Assembly: GCF_024298965.1 (NCBI RefSeq)
Contig: NZ_CP085193.1
Span: 930,001-994,000, forward strand
Reading direction: 5' to 3'
DNA: 64,000 nucleotides
From: Streptomyces rapamycinicus NRRL 5491
Lineage (GTDB): Bacteria > Actinomycetota > Actinomycetes > Streptomycetales > Streptomycetaceae
Shown: one piece after another, positions 16,211 through 24,966 of the stretch
Position numbering within the stretch: position 1 is the stretch's first letter
How the letters are laid out: every line of letters begins with the position of its first letter
Made by a program: the position numbers and the translations under genes
The notes under the pieces: generated by a model
The model's input: only the letters and a program-made list of their open reading frames with translations
Told to the model about the DNA's origin: nothing
Database searches by the model: none

Positions 16211-16345
16211 GGCGCGGGCGCACGGTCCGGTATCGCGGTCACCTCGTCCGAAATGGCCGAACGGGCGGACCGGACGTGAAGGCGCTGTCCGGTGTTCGTG
16301 TGGGTGCCATCTGCCGGTACCCGCCGCCGGACACGCTGGGGCGCC

Positions 16346-17620
16346 ATGGCACCTGTGCGCGCGATAGTCCAAGCCGTTCCGCTGGTGGCTACGGCCATCG
16401 TCATGCTCGACGCGGCCACCGACTTCTTCCCGGACGCCCCGCTGGTCGGCGTCATCACACCGGTGCGCCTCGCCGTGCTGGCGGGGCTGGCCGCGACGGT
16501 GGTGACGGCCCCGAGACTCGCCACGTTCCGCACCCGGCTCGACCTCGCCATCGCGCTGCTCCTGCTCAGTGCCATCGCCACCACCTACGTCGGCGGACAC
16601 CCCGACGCGCCGCTGCGCGCCCTGATGACCGCTCTCGCCACCTTCTATCTGCTGGTCGGGGTGCGGCGGTCGCAGCCCGAATCGTGGCGGGCGGTGGCGC
16701 TGCTCGCGCTGGTCGGCGTGGCGGCCGCGGCCACTTCGGCGTTCACCCAGGTGACCAATGAGGTGCCGACCGGCTTCTGCCGCACCGGTCTCTTCACCGA
16801 CGTCGACTGCGACAGCGGCGGGGCCGGTGCGATGATCCGCGCCACGGGCACCTTCGCCAACCCCAACCTGCTCGCCGCGTTCCTGGTGCTGCTCACCCCG
16901 ATCGCCCTGCTGACGGCGGTGACGGTGGCCGAGCGCACGGCCCGGGCCGCCGTCGTGGCCGTGGGCCTCCTCGCGTACGGCGCGGTGCTGACCACCTTCT
17001 CGCGGGCGGGCTGCGTCGCGGCCGCGGCGGGTCTGCTGGTGCTCGGTGGCGCGTACTGGCTCGCCCCCCGCCTCGGCCGGTGGGGGGTGCGGACGCTGAC
17101 GACCATGGGGCTGGCCGGGCTGGCGGCGGTGACGGTGGCGCTGTGGGTGGTGTCGAGGGCCGGTGACGCGCTCGGGGTCCGGGGGCAGGCGTGGAAGGCG
17201 GCCGTGGACCTGGCCGCGGACCATCCGCTCGGGGTCGGTCTCGGGCGGGCGGGCGACGCCGTCTCCGCCGCCGTACCCGGCGGCAGGACGTTCGTCCACG
17301 CGCACAACATGTGGCTGAACTGGCTGGCCGAAGCGGGTGTGGCCGGTCTGCTCGGCATCCTGCTGGTGACCGTGATCGCCGTCGCCTCGGCGGTCCGCGC
17401 CGCCCGGGAGAAGTCCGTGGCCGGTGTCGTCGGGCTCGCCGCCCTGACGGGGTTCTTCCTCGCGGCCACGGTGGACCACCCGGCCAATCCGGACCGGATC
17501 GCCATGCTCTTCTGGCTGGTCCTCGGCCTCGTCATGGCCGAGGTCCCGGGCGGGTGGCGGGAGTCCGGGCCGCCCGCGCGGGCCACCGGCCGGTCGGGCC
17601 GCCGGGCGCGGCGGAACTAG
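16346..17620 (+). CDS. O-antigen ligase/polymerase-like membrane protein
   Basis: A 424-residue protein with about ten to eleven transmembrane helices and a large outside loop before the last helices. The signature of the Wzy/WaaL family is visible in the loop: ATGTFANPNLLAAFLVLLTP, FSRAGCVAA and, near residue 310, the conserved HAHNMWLNWLAEAGVAGL. These enzymes move lipid-linked glycans. No glycosyltransferase or flippase genes are near, so the glycan is unknown; it could serve a surface or teichuronic-type polymer. The ATG at 16346 is preferred, with an in-frame GTG at 16292 as an alternative. The tail is basic (RSGRRARRN). Confidence 0.8.
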   Translation: MAPVRAIVQAVPLVATAIVMLDAATDFFPDAPLVGVITPVRLAVLAGLAATVVTAPRLATFRTRLDLAIALLLLSAIATTYVGGHPDAPLRALMTALATFYLLVGVRRSQPESWRAVALLALVGVAAAATSAFTQVTNEVPTGFCRTGLFTDVDCDSGGAGAMIRATGTFANPNLLAAFLVLLTPIALLTAVTVAERTARAAVVAVGLLAYGAVLTTFSRAGCVAAAAGLLVLGGAYWLAPRLGRWGVRTLTTMGLAGLAAVTVALWVVSRAGDALGVRGQAWKAAVDLAADHPLGVGLGRAGDAVSAAVPGGRTFVHAHNMWLNWLAEAGVAGLLGILLVTVIAVASAVRAAREKSVAGVVGLAALTGFFLAATVDHPANPDRIAMLFWLVLGLVMAEVPGGWRESGPPARATGRSGRRARRN

Positions 17621-17710
17621 CGGGTCCCGTCCCGCGAGCCCTCAGCCACCGGGCGTCCCACGTTCCGAAATTCGCTCGCCACCTCCGCCTCCGCCCCGAA
17701 CCATGGCCCC

Positions 17711-18337
17711 ATGGTTGACACATCCTTGTACGCGGCGTTCCTCCTCGCCGCTTTCGTCCTCTGCGTCGTCCCCGGCCCGGACATGATGTTCATCGTGGCG
17801 ATGGGCGGCCGGGGCGGCCCCGCCACGGGGGTCATGGCCGCGTTCGGGGTGGCGTGCGCGATGTTCGTGCACGCGGTGGCCGCGACGATGGGGCTGTCGG
17901 CCCTGTTCGCGGCGCTGCCGACGCTCTACCACGTACTGCGCTGGGCGGGGGTGTCGTATCTGCTGTACCTGGCCGTCAAGGCGTTCCGTGACCGCTCGCT
18001 GCCGGGCGAGGAGAGCGGACACGTCGGCCCGGGGCACCGGCGCGCGTTCTGGCAGGGCGCTCTCATCAACCTGCTCAACCCCAAGGTGATCCTCTTCAAC
18101 ATCGCCTTTCTGCCGCAGTTCGTGAACCCCGGACTCGGCCATGTGCCGGGCCAGTTCATGATCCTGGGGATCACCTTCGTGGTCATGGGCTTCTGCGTGG
18201 ACGGGTCCATCGGCTTGCTCTCGGGGAAGCTCGGCGGGCTGCTGAGCCGCAGCCGCCGGGTGGCGCGGGGGCTCAACGTCTTCAGCGGGACGGTGTTCAC
18301 CGGGCTGGCCGTACGGCTCGCCGCCGCACCGAAGTAG
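17711..18337 (+). CDS. LysE/RhtB family exporter
   Basis: A 208-residue, six-helix amino-acid exporter. The family motif VVPGPDMMFIVAMGGRGGPATG opens the protein, and FWQGALINLLNPKVILFNIAFLPQF in the middle is the second diagnostic stretch. Such carriers expel lysine, threonine, homoserine or similar compounds by proton antiport. It follows the O-antigen-ligase-like gene by 90 bp and precedes the catabolic island; there is no operon partner, so the substrate is not indicated. Confidence 0.88.
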   Translation: MVDTSLYAAFLLAAFVLCVVPGPDMMFIVAMGGRGGPATGVMAAFGVACAMFVHAVAATMGLSALFAALPTLYHVLRWAGVSYLLYLAVKAFRDRSLPGEESGHVGPGHRRAFWQGALINLLNPKVILFNIAFLPQFVNPGLGHVPGQFMILGITFVVMGFCVDGSIGLLSGKLGGLLSRSRRVARGLNVFSGTVFTGLAVRLAAAPK

Positions 18338-18366
18338 GCGGCCCGTCGGACGCCGTGGCCGCCCGG

Positions 18367-18383
18367 GGTCCGGACAGCGGACC
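18367..18383. promoter_or_regulatory. 17-bp IclR-type operator, copy 1
   Basis: GGTCCGGACAGCGGACC matches the palindromic consensus GGTCCGCTSAGCGGACC at 15 of 17 positions. It lies 78 bp ahead of the alpha/beta hydrolase at 18461. Three further copies occur at 23975, 26234 and 26342, all in promoter regions of the catabolic island. Confidence 0.6.
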
Positions 18384-18460
18384 GTCCTCCTGGCCCCGCC
18401 CGCTCGGTGGCGACGAGAGTGGGCGGGCGGTTCATGTCAACCGGAAGGCGGGGCACAGCG

Positions 18461-19261
18461 ATGGCGGACACGGTGCGGCGGGGCTATGCGCCCAGCCCCT
18501 TCGGGCAGTTGCACTATGCGGAGTGCGGGTCCGGCGAGGCGGTGCTGCTGCTGCATCAGACGCCACGTTCCTGGACCGAGTACGCCGATGTGCTGCCCCT
18601 GGTGGGGCGGGCGCACCGGGCGATCGCCATGGACACCGTGGGGTTCGGCGCCTCGGCCAAGCCCGAGGGGCCGCATTCGATCGAGCGGTTCGCCGATGGG
18701 GTGGATGCGCTGGCCGACGCGCTCGGGCTGGCCGCGTTCCATTTGGTGGGCCATCACACGGGCGGTGTGGTGGCCGTGGAGGTGGCCGCCCGGCTGGGCG
18801 ACCGCGTCAGCAGTCTGCTGCTCTCGGCCACGGCGTTCGTGGACGAGGCCAAGCGCGCGGCGGCTCCCGCGCGCCCGCCGGTCGACCATGTCGACCCCGA
18901 GCCGGACGGCTCACACCTGGTGGAGGTGTGGAACCGGCGCCGCGCCTTCTACCGGGCGGGCGAGGAGGCCGCGCTGCACCGCTATGTGATCGACGCCCTG
19001 ACCGTACTGGACCGGGTGGAGGAGGGGCACGAGGCGGTGTACCGGTACCGGATGGAGGAGCGGCTGGCGCGCATCACCGCCCCGGTACTGGCCGTGTGCG
19101 CGCCGGAGGACCACTATTCGCTGCCCGCGCTGGAGAGGTTCGCGGCGGCGCTCGGCTGCGAGACCGCGGTCCTGTCCGGCGGCCACGTACCGGCGCCCGA
19201 GCAACTGCCCGGGGAGTTCGCCGGTGTCGTCACCGCGTGGGTGGACCGGCATCGGCGGTGA
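18461..19261 (+). CDS. Alpha/beta hydrolase-fold protein lacking the serine nucleophile
   Basis: A 266-residue alpha/beta hydrolase. The oxyanion strand reads LLLHQTPRSW and the core contains AMDTVGFGASAKP. At the nucleophile elbow the sequence is GHHTGG (97-102), with histidine 99 where serine normally stands. The acid (VCAPEDHYS) and a late histidine (SGGHVPAPEQ) are still present. It may be a non-hydrolytic member, such as a lyase, dehydratase or cofactor-independent oxygenase type. It is the only gene on this strand before the ligase/CoA-transferase operon, with which its 3' end overlaps by 32 bp tail-to-tail. Starts at 18434 or 18407 (GTG) are also possible. Confidence 0.8.
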   Translation: MADTVRRGYAPSPFGQLHYAECGSGEAVLLLHQTPRSWTEYADVLPLVGRAHRAIAMDTVGFGASAKPEGPHSIERFADGVDALADALGLAAFHLVGHHTGGVVAVEVAARLGDRVSSLLLSATAFVDEAKRAAAPARPPVDHVDPEPDGSHLVEVWNRRRAFYRAGEEAALHRYVIDALTVLDRVEEGHEAVYRYRMEERLARITAPVLAVCAPEDHYSLPALERFAAALGCETAVLSGGHVPAPEQLPGEFAGVVTAWVDRHRR

Positions 19262-20747
19262 CCCGGTCCCACGTCGTCCCGGTGACACCCCGCCTCCGCA
19301 GCGCCGCCTTGCGCACCTTGCCGGTCTCGGTGAGCGGCAGTTCGCCCAGGATGTCCACATAGCGGGGGACGGCGAAGGGTGGCAGCTCGCGCTCGCAGTG
19401 GCGGATCACATCGGCCAGGTCGAGCGTGCCGCCCGCGTGGGGCACCACGGCGACCATCACCTCGTCCTCCGCCAACTCGGACGGCACGGGGAAGACGGCC
19501 GCGTCGGCCACCTCGGGATGGCCACGGACGACCGTCTCGACCTCGCACGAGGAGATGTTCTCCCCCCGGCGGCGGATCACGTCCTTGATGCGGTCCACGA
19601 ACCGGAACCAGCCGTCGGGTTCGCGGACCACCCGGTCCCCCGTGTGGCGCCACGCGTCCACCGGCTCCGCCGACTCGCCCAGGTAGCCGGTGGCGAAGGC
19701 GTACGGCCGGTGGCTGCGCACGACCAGCTCACCCGGGGTGCCGTCGGGGACGGGCGTGAGCAGTTCGTCCACCACGCGGGCGTCGAAACCCTCGCGCAGG
19801 GTGCCCATGTAGCCGGGCCGCTGCTCCTCGGCGGTCGTGCCGATGACCAGGTTGGTCTCGGTGGAGCCGAATCCGTCGACCAGCGTGACGCCGAACCGCT
19901 CGCGGAACGGCCCCCAGGCGTGGGCCGGTGTCGCCGGGGAGAGGCCGCGGACGGCCCGGTGCGCACGGTCGTACGGGCCCGGGGGCTGGGCCAGCAGCAT
20001 CGGCACCATGGCGCCCAGCAGATAGACCACGGTCGCCCCGGCCCCGGCCGCCTCGGTCCAGTAGCGGGAGGCCGAGAAGCGGGGCGCGAGGGTGATCGAC
20101 GCCCCCACGGTCATCGCCTGCGCCAGCGCGTTCAGCGCGTTGGTGTGGAACAGCGGGAGGCAGATGTGGAGGACGTCGTCCGCGGTGAGGCGCAGCGCGT
20201 CGGAGACGTTGCGCCCCCACCAGACGAACTGGGCGTGGGGGCAGCGCACCCCGCGGGAGGTGCCGGTGGTCCCGGAGGTGAACAGGACACACGCGGTGTC
20301 CTCCGGGCGGACGGGGGCCGCCGGGAAGGCCGGGCCGCCGCCGGGCCGGGGCGCGCCGGCCGCACCCGCGCGCCACAGCGTGCCCCGGTACCCGGCCGCC
20401 CGCACGCGGTCGGCCGTCTCGTCCTCCGCGAGCAGATGGGTGGCGCGGGCCTGGTCCAGGGCCTGTCGCAGCCCGCCGCCGCGCAGCCCCGTGTTCAGGG
20501 GGACCAGCTCGGCGCCGAGCCAGGCGGCGCCGAGGAACAGGTCCACGAGTTCGATCCGGTTGCCCGTCATCGCCGCGATGCGCTCGCCCGGGCGGCAGCC
20601 CTGGACCACGAGGGCCCCCGCCATGGTGGCGGCGGCCTCCCGCGTCTCGCGGTAGGTGCGGACCGTGGTCCCGATCCGCAGGAAGGGGCGGTCCCCGTGG
20701 TCCCGGGCCGCGGCCTGGAGCAGCCCGGGAATCGTCAGGGTGGTCAC
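19230..20747 (-). CDS. Acyl-CoA ligase (AMP-binding, CaiC-like)
   Basis: A 505-residue adenylate-forming ligase that would activate a carboxylic acid to its CoA thioester. The ATP loop is LFTSGTTGTSRG, the adenine motif FGSTETN, the hinge DRIKDVIRRRGENIS and the catalytic lysine lies in LPLTETGKVRKAAL near the carboxy-end. It overlaps the upstream CoA-transferase gene by four bases and is the third gene of an operon starting at 23932 (hydrolase, CoA-transferase, ligase). The combination of ligase and CoA-transferase suggests activation of an organic acid produced by ring cleavage. Substrate unknown; it resembles the crotonobetaine/carnitine ligase branch. Confidence 0.87.
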   Translation of the reverse strand: MTTLTIPGLLQAAARDHGDRPFLRIGTTVRTYRETREAAATMAGALVVQGCRPGERIAAMTGNRIELVDLFLGAAWLGAELVPLNTGLRGGGLRQALDQARATHLLAEDETADRVRAAGYRGTLWRAGAAGAPRPGGGPAFPAAPVRPEDTACVLFTSGTTGTSRGVRCPHAQFVWWGRNVSDALRLTADDVLHICLPLFHTNALNALAQAMTVGASITLAPRFSASRYWTEAAGAGATVVYLLGAMVPMLLAQPPGPYDRAHRAVRGLSPATPAHAWGPFRERFGVTLVDGFGSTETNLVIGTTAEEQRPGYMGTLREGFDARVVDELLTPVPDGTPGELVVRSHRPYAFATGYLGESAEPVDAWRHTGDRVVREPDGWFRFVDRIKDVIRRRGENISSCEVETVVRGHPEVADAAVFPVPSELAEDEVMVAVVPHAGGTLDLADVIRHCERELPPFAVPRYVDILGELPLTETGKVRKAALRRRGVTGTTWDRVTADAGPPTR

Positions 20748-23044
20748 CTCAGCACCTCGCGCTCGCGCAGTGCGCGGATCCGCTCCGGTGACAGGCCCGC
20801 GACCTCGCGCAGCACATCGTCGGTGTCGGCGCCGAGCACGGGGGCCGCCTTACGGATGCCACCGGGCGTGCGGATGAGCCGTACGGGCGGCCCCTCGTGC
20901 AGGAAGGCCCCCGCCACCGGGTGTTCCGCGCGGACGTAGAAGCCCCTGGCCCGCAGCTGCGGATCGTGTTCCACGAGGTCGCGGCCGTCCCGTACCGGGC
21001 CCGCGGGTATGCCGTGCTCCTGGAGGAGTCCGGCGGCGGTGTCGGCCGGCAGGGTCCTGGCCCAGCCGGCGAGTGCGCCGTCGACCAGTTCGGTGTGGTG
21101 TGCGCGCCTCTCCGCCGTGCGGGTGCGGTCGTCGGTGGCGAGGCCGGGGCGGCCGATCACCGTGCACAGCGCGGCCCATTCGGTGTCGTCGCGGACGCTG
21201 ACGGCCAGCCAGCTGTCGGCGCCGAGGCAGCGGTACACGCCCTGTGGGCTCCACCGCGGATCGGTGTTCCCGGCGGGCTCGATGGGGTGGAGGAGGCTGG
21301 TGCCCATATGCGAGGCGATCGCCTCGAGCTGGGACAGGTCGATGTGCTGTCCGCGCCCGGTCTCCTCCCGGTGCTCCAGGGCGGCCACGGTGGCGAGCGC
21401 GGCCTGCAGCCCGGCGACGATGTCGCCGTGGCCGTAGATCACCCCGACCACGTCGTCCGGCCCCCACCCGGTCAGGCCGGTGAGCCCCGAACTGGCGGAC
21501 ACGGTGTCCGCGTACGACACCCAGCCGCTGCGCGGGCCGGTGTGCCCCATGCCGGACATGCTGATGTACACCAGCCGGGGATTGATCTCGCGGAGGGTGT
21601 CGTAGCCCAGGCCGAGTTTGGTCATCACGGTGGCGCTGAAGTTCTCCACCAGGACGTCGCAGGAGGCGATGAGGTCGCGCAGTACGGCGATGCCGTCCTC
21701 GGTGCGGGTGTCGAGGGCCAGGCTGCGCTTGTTGCGGTTGACCTCGTTGAAGTATCCGTTGGTGTTCGGATCGGTGTGCGGGCCGCGCGAGAGATGCATG
21801 AAGGGCGCGAACCGGGTGGGGTCGGGACGGCCCAGGGACTCCACCTTGATGACATCGGCGCCGTGGTCGGCGAGCACCTTGGTGCAGTACGGCCCGGCGA
21901 GCACCCAGGTCAGATCCAGGACGCGGACGCCGTGCAGGGCGGGCCGCGCGGGTTCCGCGGACGCCGCGGGCACCCGCGGGGCCGGGCGGTGCTCGTGCAG
22001 CAGCCGCTGGTCCGCGCCCCCTTCCGGGACGTCCAGCTCCTTGATCCGGTGGCCTTCGGGGAACGCGAAGGGGAAGCCCAGGTCGGTGCGGTCCCCGGCG
22101 CGGAGGAAGAAGTCGCGGGCGGCGAGCTGCGGGTTGCCGGGCAGCTCGTGCGGCAGGTCGACCGCCGCCCACGGCAGCTTCCTGGACTGGGCGAGCTCGG
22201 CGAACTCGGCCTTCGGCCAGCGGCCCGCGAACTCCTGCACCACCGCGAAGACATGCTCCTGGTGCTTCTTGCGCTCCACCGGATCCTGCCAGCGCGGCTC
22301 GGCGAGGTCGGCCTCGGCGCCCTCCTCGCGCAGCCAGACGAGCAGCGCGTCCCACATGCGGGGGCTGCCGCCGAGGCCACCGCCGAGGTGGCCGTCGGCG
22401 GCCCGGAACAGCCCGTGCGGCACCAGCGGATGCACCCGGCCCGGGCGCGCGGGCACCCGGTCCTCGTGCAGATAGGCGAGGGCGCCCGCCTCCAGGGCGG
22501 CGGCCACGCACGCCTGGGCGGACACGTCGGCGAGCTGGCCCGGCCCCGTGCGCCTGGCCCGCAGCCCGAGCAGCGCGGCGATCGCGGCGTGCACCCCGGC
22601 GAGCTGCTCCGCCTGGTTCTCCGGAAGGCGCAGGGGCGGGCCGTCCGGGTCGCCGACCTGCGCGAGCATGCCGCCGAGCGCGGCGACCACCAGATCGGTC
22701 CCCTGCCAGTGGCTTCGGGGGCCCACGGTCCCGAACGGGGTGACGCGCACATGGACCAGGTGGCCGAGTCCCGCGACGGCCTCCGGCGCGCCGTCCGGTG
22801 TCCCGTCGAGGAGGACGTCGGCTCCCGCCACCAGGTGCCGCAGCTCCTCCAGGGACGCGGGGGTGACGGACCGCTTGCCGGCGTGCCAGTGGACGAAGGC
22901 GTCGCCGTTGAGTTCGCGCCGTGTCGGATCGCCCTCCTCGGGCTCGACCAGGACGACCTCGTGTCCGAGGCCGACCAGGAGCCGGCCCGCGAACCGGGTG
23001 AAGGGGCTGGACAGTTCGACGACGCGTACGGCCGGGTTGCTCAC
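20744..23044 (-). CDS. Tandem CaiB/BaiF (family III) CoA-transferase
   Basis: A 766-residue fusion of two family III CoA-transferase units (about 1-360 and 375-766). The second unit is more canonical: VLDLTWVLAGPYCTKVLADHGADVIKVE, NRNKRSLALDTR, CDVLVENFS and SGMGHTGP. Family III enzymes move CoA between acids through an active-site aspartate. In the loop that I align by memory with that aspartate of formyl-CoA transferase, unit two reads SQLEA (Glu) and unit one SAQAC (no acid), so unit one is probably structural. Double-unit forms are known in actinomycete catabolic clusters. It is coupled to the ligase downstream and sits 18 bp after the hydrolase gene. Confidence 0.86.
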   Translation of the reverse strand: MSNPAVRVVELSSPFTRFAGRLLVGLGHEVVLVEPEEGDPTRRELNGDAFVHWHAGKRSVTPASLEELRHLVAGADVLLDGTPDGAPEAVAGLGHLVHVRVTPFGTVGPRSHWQGTDLVVAALGGMLAQVGDPDGPPLRLPENQAEQLAGVHAAIAALLGLRARRTGPGQLADVSAQACVAAALEAGALAYLHEDRVPARPGRVHPLVPHGLFRAADGHLGGGLGGSPRMWDALLVWLREEGAEADLAEPRWQDPVERKKHQEHVFAVVQEFAGRWPKAEFAELAQSRKLPWAAVDLPHELPGNPQLAARDFFLRAGDRTDLGFPFAFPEGHRIKELDVPEGGADQRLLHEHRPAPRVPAASAEPARPALHGVRVLDLTWVLAGPYCTKVLADHGADVIKVESLGRPDPTRFAPFMHLSRGPHTDPNTNGYFNEVNRNKRSLALDTRTEDGIAVLRDLIASCDVLVENFSATVMTKLGLGYDTLREINPRLVYISMSGMGHTGPRSGWVSYADTVSASSGLTGLTGWGPDDVVGVIYGHGDIVAGLQAALATVAALEHREETGRGQHIDLSQLEAIASHMGTSLLHPIEPAGNTDPRWSPQGVYRCLGADSWLAVSVRDDTEWAALCTVIGRPGLATDDRTRTAERRAHHTELVDGALAGWARTLPADTAAGLLQEHGIPAGPVRDGRDLVEHDPQLRARGFYVRAEHPVAGAFLHEGPPVRLIRTPGGIRKAAPVLGADTDDVLREVAGLSPERIRALREREVLR

Positions 23045-23062
23045 TTGTCCTCCGCGGGACGC

Positions 23063-23932
23063 TCAGTCGTGCTGCTGGTTCAGGAAGCCGGTGACCGCGG
23101 TGTAGTAGGCGTGCGGCCGCTCCTCCTGGGGGTGGTGGGAGGCGTGGTGCATGACGTGCAGATTGCCCTTGGGGACCATGCGGGCGAGCATCAGCGGATA
23201 GTCGGGGGTGAGGAAGGCGTCGTACATGCCCCAGACGAAGAGGGTGGGGGCCTGGATGGCGCCGAGTTCGGCGGTGAGGTCCTGCCAGTCGCCGCGCGGG
23301 TTGTCGGAGGCGCCGGCGAGGGCGGTCTCCTCCGGGTCCAGGCTCTGCTCATAGCGCAGGGTGACGGTGTCATCGGGGATCGCGGCGGGGTCGTACCACT
23401 CCAGGCGGGCGATCAGCTCCCGCATCTTCTCCCAGGAGGGGCCGGTGCCGCCGTAGTACACATCGCGGGCGTTGCGGCCGCGCCGCCCGCCCTCCGGCAG
23501 CGGGGCCAGCGGCCCGTGGAACACGGGCATGCTGCCGGTGATGGTCAGCGACCGGGTCCGCTCGGGGTACTTCGCGGCCAGGTTCAGCGCGATGGTCCCG
23601 CCCCATGAGTTGCACACGAAGTCGGCGCGCTCGATGCCCAGGGTGTCCAGCAGGGCGACCGTCTTGGCGGCGTGGTAGTCCCACATCGGGCCTTCGATGA
23701 CGGGCTTGGCGGACTTGCCGTACTGGAGGATGTCCACGAGGTAGCAGTGGCGGTCCTCGGCGAACAGCGGTGCCACCTGCCCGAAGTCGGACCAGCCGGT
23801 GCACCCGGGGCCGCCGCCGTGGAGGAAGACCGTCGGCCTGCCCGTCGTGCCCAGTTCGAGGTAGTGGTACGTGACGCCGTCCGCTTCCGCGTGGGCGCCC
23901 TCCGGCGGCTTCTGGATGGTCATGAGGTCCAT
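23063..23932 (-). CDS. Alpha/beta hydrolase, meta-cleavage product type
   Basis: A 289-residue hydrolase resembling MhpC/BphD enzymes that split C-C bonds of ring-cleavage products. The oxyanion loop is FLHGGGPGCTGWSDF, the nucleophile S109 lies in CNSWGG, the acid in VWGMYDAFLTP and the histidine in HHASHHPQEERP. The GGGPG oxyanion motif is characteristic of this branch. It heads a minus-strand operon with the CoA-transferase and ligase. An IclR-type operator lies 43 bp upstream, between it and the divergent MaoC pair, so it likely belongs to the same regulon as the Rieske and LigB genes. Confidence 0.85.
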   Translation of the reverse strand: MDLMTIQKPPEGAHAEADGVTYHYLELGTTGRPTVFLHGGGPGCTGWSDFGQVAPLFAEDRHCYLVDILQYGKSAKPVIEGPMWDYHAAKTVALLDTLGIERADFVCNSWGGTIALNLAAKYPERTRSLTITGSMPVFHGPLAPLPEGGRRGRNARDVYYGGTGPSWEKMRELIARLEWYDPAAIPDDTVTLRYEQSLDPEETALAGASDNPRGDWQDLTAELGAIQAPTLFVWGMYDAFLTPDYPLMLARMVPKGNLHVMHHASHHPQEERPHAYYTAVTGFLNQQHD

Positions 23933-23974
23933 GTCCCGATGGTGTGCCGCCGGTGATCTCCGCCCAAGCGGACC

Positions 23975-23991
23975 GGTCCGCTGAGCGGGCC
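23975..23991. promoter_or_regulatory. 17-bp IclR-type operator, copy 2
   Basis: GGTCCGCTGAGCGGGCC is a near-perfect inverted repeat (one mismatch) in the 160-bp gap between the divergent hydrolase (23932) and MaoC (24093) genes, 43 bp from the former. Confidence 0.68.
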
Positions 23992-24041
23992 GGTCCCGTG
24001 GTGAGGGCCTCCGGGCGGTGACTAGCCTCCCGGCTCATCGA

Positions 24042-24073
24042 GTCCCCGACGATTCGTGTCCCCGATGATTCGC
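24042..24073 (+). repeat. Two 16-bp direct repeats in the leader of the MaoC pair
   Basis: GTCCCCGACGATTCGT is followed at once by GTCCCCGATGATTCGC (14 of 16 identical) and by a third partial GTCCGCAG, just ahead of the AAAGG ribosome site of the 24093 gene. It could be a regulatory repeat or a recent slippage duplication. Confidence 0.5.
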
Positions 24074-24092
24074 GTCCGCAGAAAGGCAGCAC

Positions 24093-24569
24093 ATGTCCGC
24101 GTGGGAAGTGGCCGAGGAACGGGCCAGGGCGGTGATCGGCCGCCCGGACCACCGGGACCTGGGGGTCGTACGGGCCGAGGACGCGGCGGAGTTCGCGCGC
24201 GCGGCCGGGGAGACCAGCCCGCGGCTGACCGACCCCGGCCACCCCGGATTCTCCGTCCATCCGCTGTACGTGGTGAGTCTGCTGCGCGGCGCGGGCGGCG
24301 CCGGCCAGGGCGAGTTCCGGCCGGACGGGATGTACCGCGACGAGGTCCCGGGCACCGACGGCCTGGACGTACGGCTCATGGCGGGCGGCCAGGAGGTCCG
24401 GTTCACCGGCGAGGTGCGGGCGGGCGACCGGATCGCGGTCCGCCGTGTCCTCACGGATGTCGCCCGCAAGGGCAGCGATGCCCCGTTCCTGCTGCTGACC
24501 GTCGAGAAGACGTACACGGCGGAGCGGTCCACGCTCGTCCGGGTGCGGGAGAGGTTCATCGTCCGATGA
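24093..24569 (+). CDS. MaoC-like (FAS1-type) hydratase subunit, N-terminal type
   Basis: A 158-residue hot-dog-fold protein of the N-terminal MaoC-like type. It starts with the usual segment ARAVIGRPDHRDLGVVRAEDAAEFARAAGETSP and ends with the beta-sheet EVRFTGEVRAGDRIAVRRV...LLLTVEKTY. These subunits usually lack the full catalytic motif and pair with a catalytic MaoC partner to hydrate enoyl-CoA. The partner overlaps it by ATGA. It begins a short plus-strand operon opposite the hydrolase/CoA-transferase/ligase operon. A second, paralogous pair exists at 31747-32675. Confidence 0.82.
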   Translation: MSAWEVAEERARAVIGRPDHRDLGVVRAEDAAEFARAAGETSPRLTDPGHPGFSVHPLYVVSLLRGAGGAGQGEFRPDGMYRDEVPGTDGLDVRLMAGGQEVRFTGEVRAGDRIAVRRVLTDVARKGSDAPFLLLTVEKTYTAERSTLVRVRERFIVR

Positions 24570-24964
24570 GGGTGCACACGGGACAGCCCGTACCGCCGGT
24601 GGAGTTCACCCCGGACACCGTCACGCTGCTGCGGTTCGGGGCGGTCACCCGCAACGCCCATCGCATCCACTACGACACCGGGTTCGCGCGGTCCGAGGGG
24701 CTGGACGGCCCGGTCGTCATGGCGCAGTTGCACGGCTGCCTGATGCACCGCGCCGCCATGTCCTTCGCGGGCCGGGACGGACAGGTCCTGGAGGTCGAAT
24801 GGCAGAACCGGGCACCGGCCCTGGCCGGGGAGCGGCTCGTGGTGAGCGGCACGGTCGGCGCCGTCGATCCGGTGTCGGGCCGGGTCACCCTGGATCTGGT
24901 CGAGCACGGTGGGCGGGGCGATGTGGTGTGCTGCCGGGGCCGGGCCGTGGTCCTGATGGGGTGA
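24566..24964 (+). CDS. MaoC family hydratase, catalytic type
   Basis: A 132-residue hot-dog-fold hydratase carrying the hydratase-2 motif as RNAHRIHYDTGFARSEGLDG (about 28-47), where the Asp and His activate water for addition to an enoyl-CoA. It then has the conserved LHGCLMHRAAM and EWQNRAPALAGERLVVSG. It should form a heteromer with the preceding subunit. Its closest relative in the window is the 32280 protein, with the shared NAHRIHYD and LAGERL/VAGERL signatures. A hydration step after CoA activation of an unsaturated ring-cleavage acid would fit the neighbourhood. Confidence 0.85.
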   Translation: MRVHTGQPVPPVEFTPDTVTLLRFGAVTRNAHRIHYDTGFARSEGLDGPVVMAQLHGCLMHRAAMSFAGRDGQVLEVEWQNRAPALAGERLVVSGTVGAVDPVSGRVTLDLVEHGGRGDVVCCRGRAVVLMG

Positions 24965-24966
24965 GG

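Noticed and set aside
355..24964. Secondary-metabolite cluster (P450, ligase, hydrolases, BioF-like enzyme)
   Set aside because: No polyketide, peptide or terpene synthase is present, and the genes fall into separate catabolic units with their own regulators.
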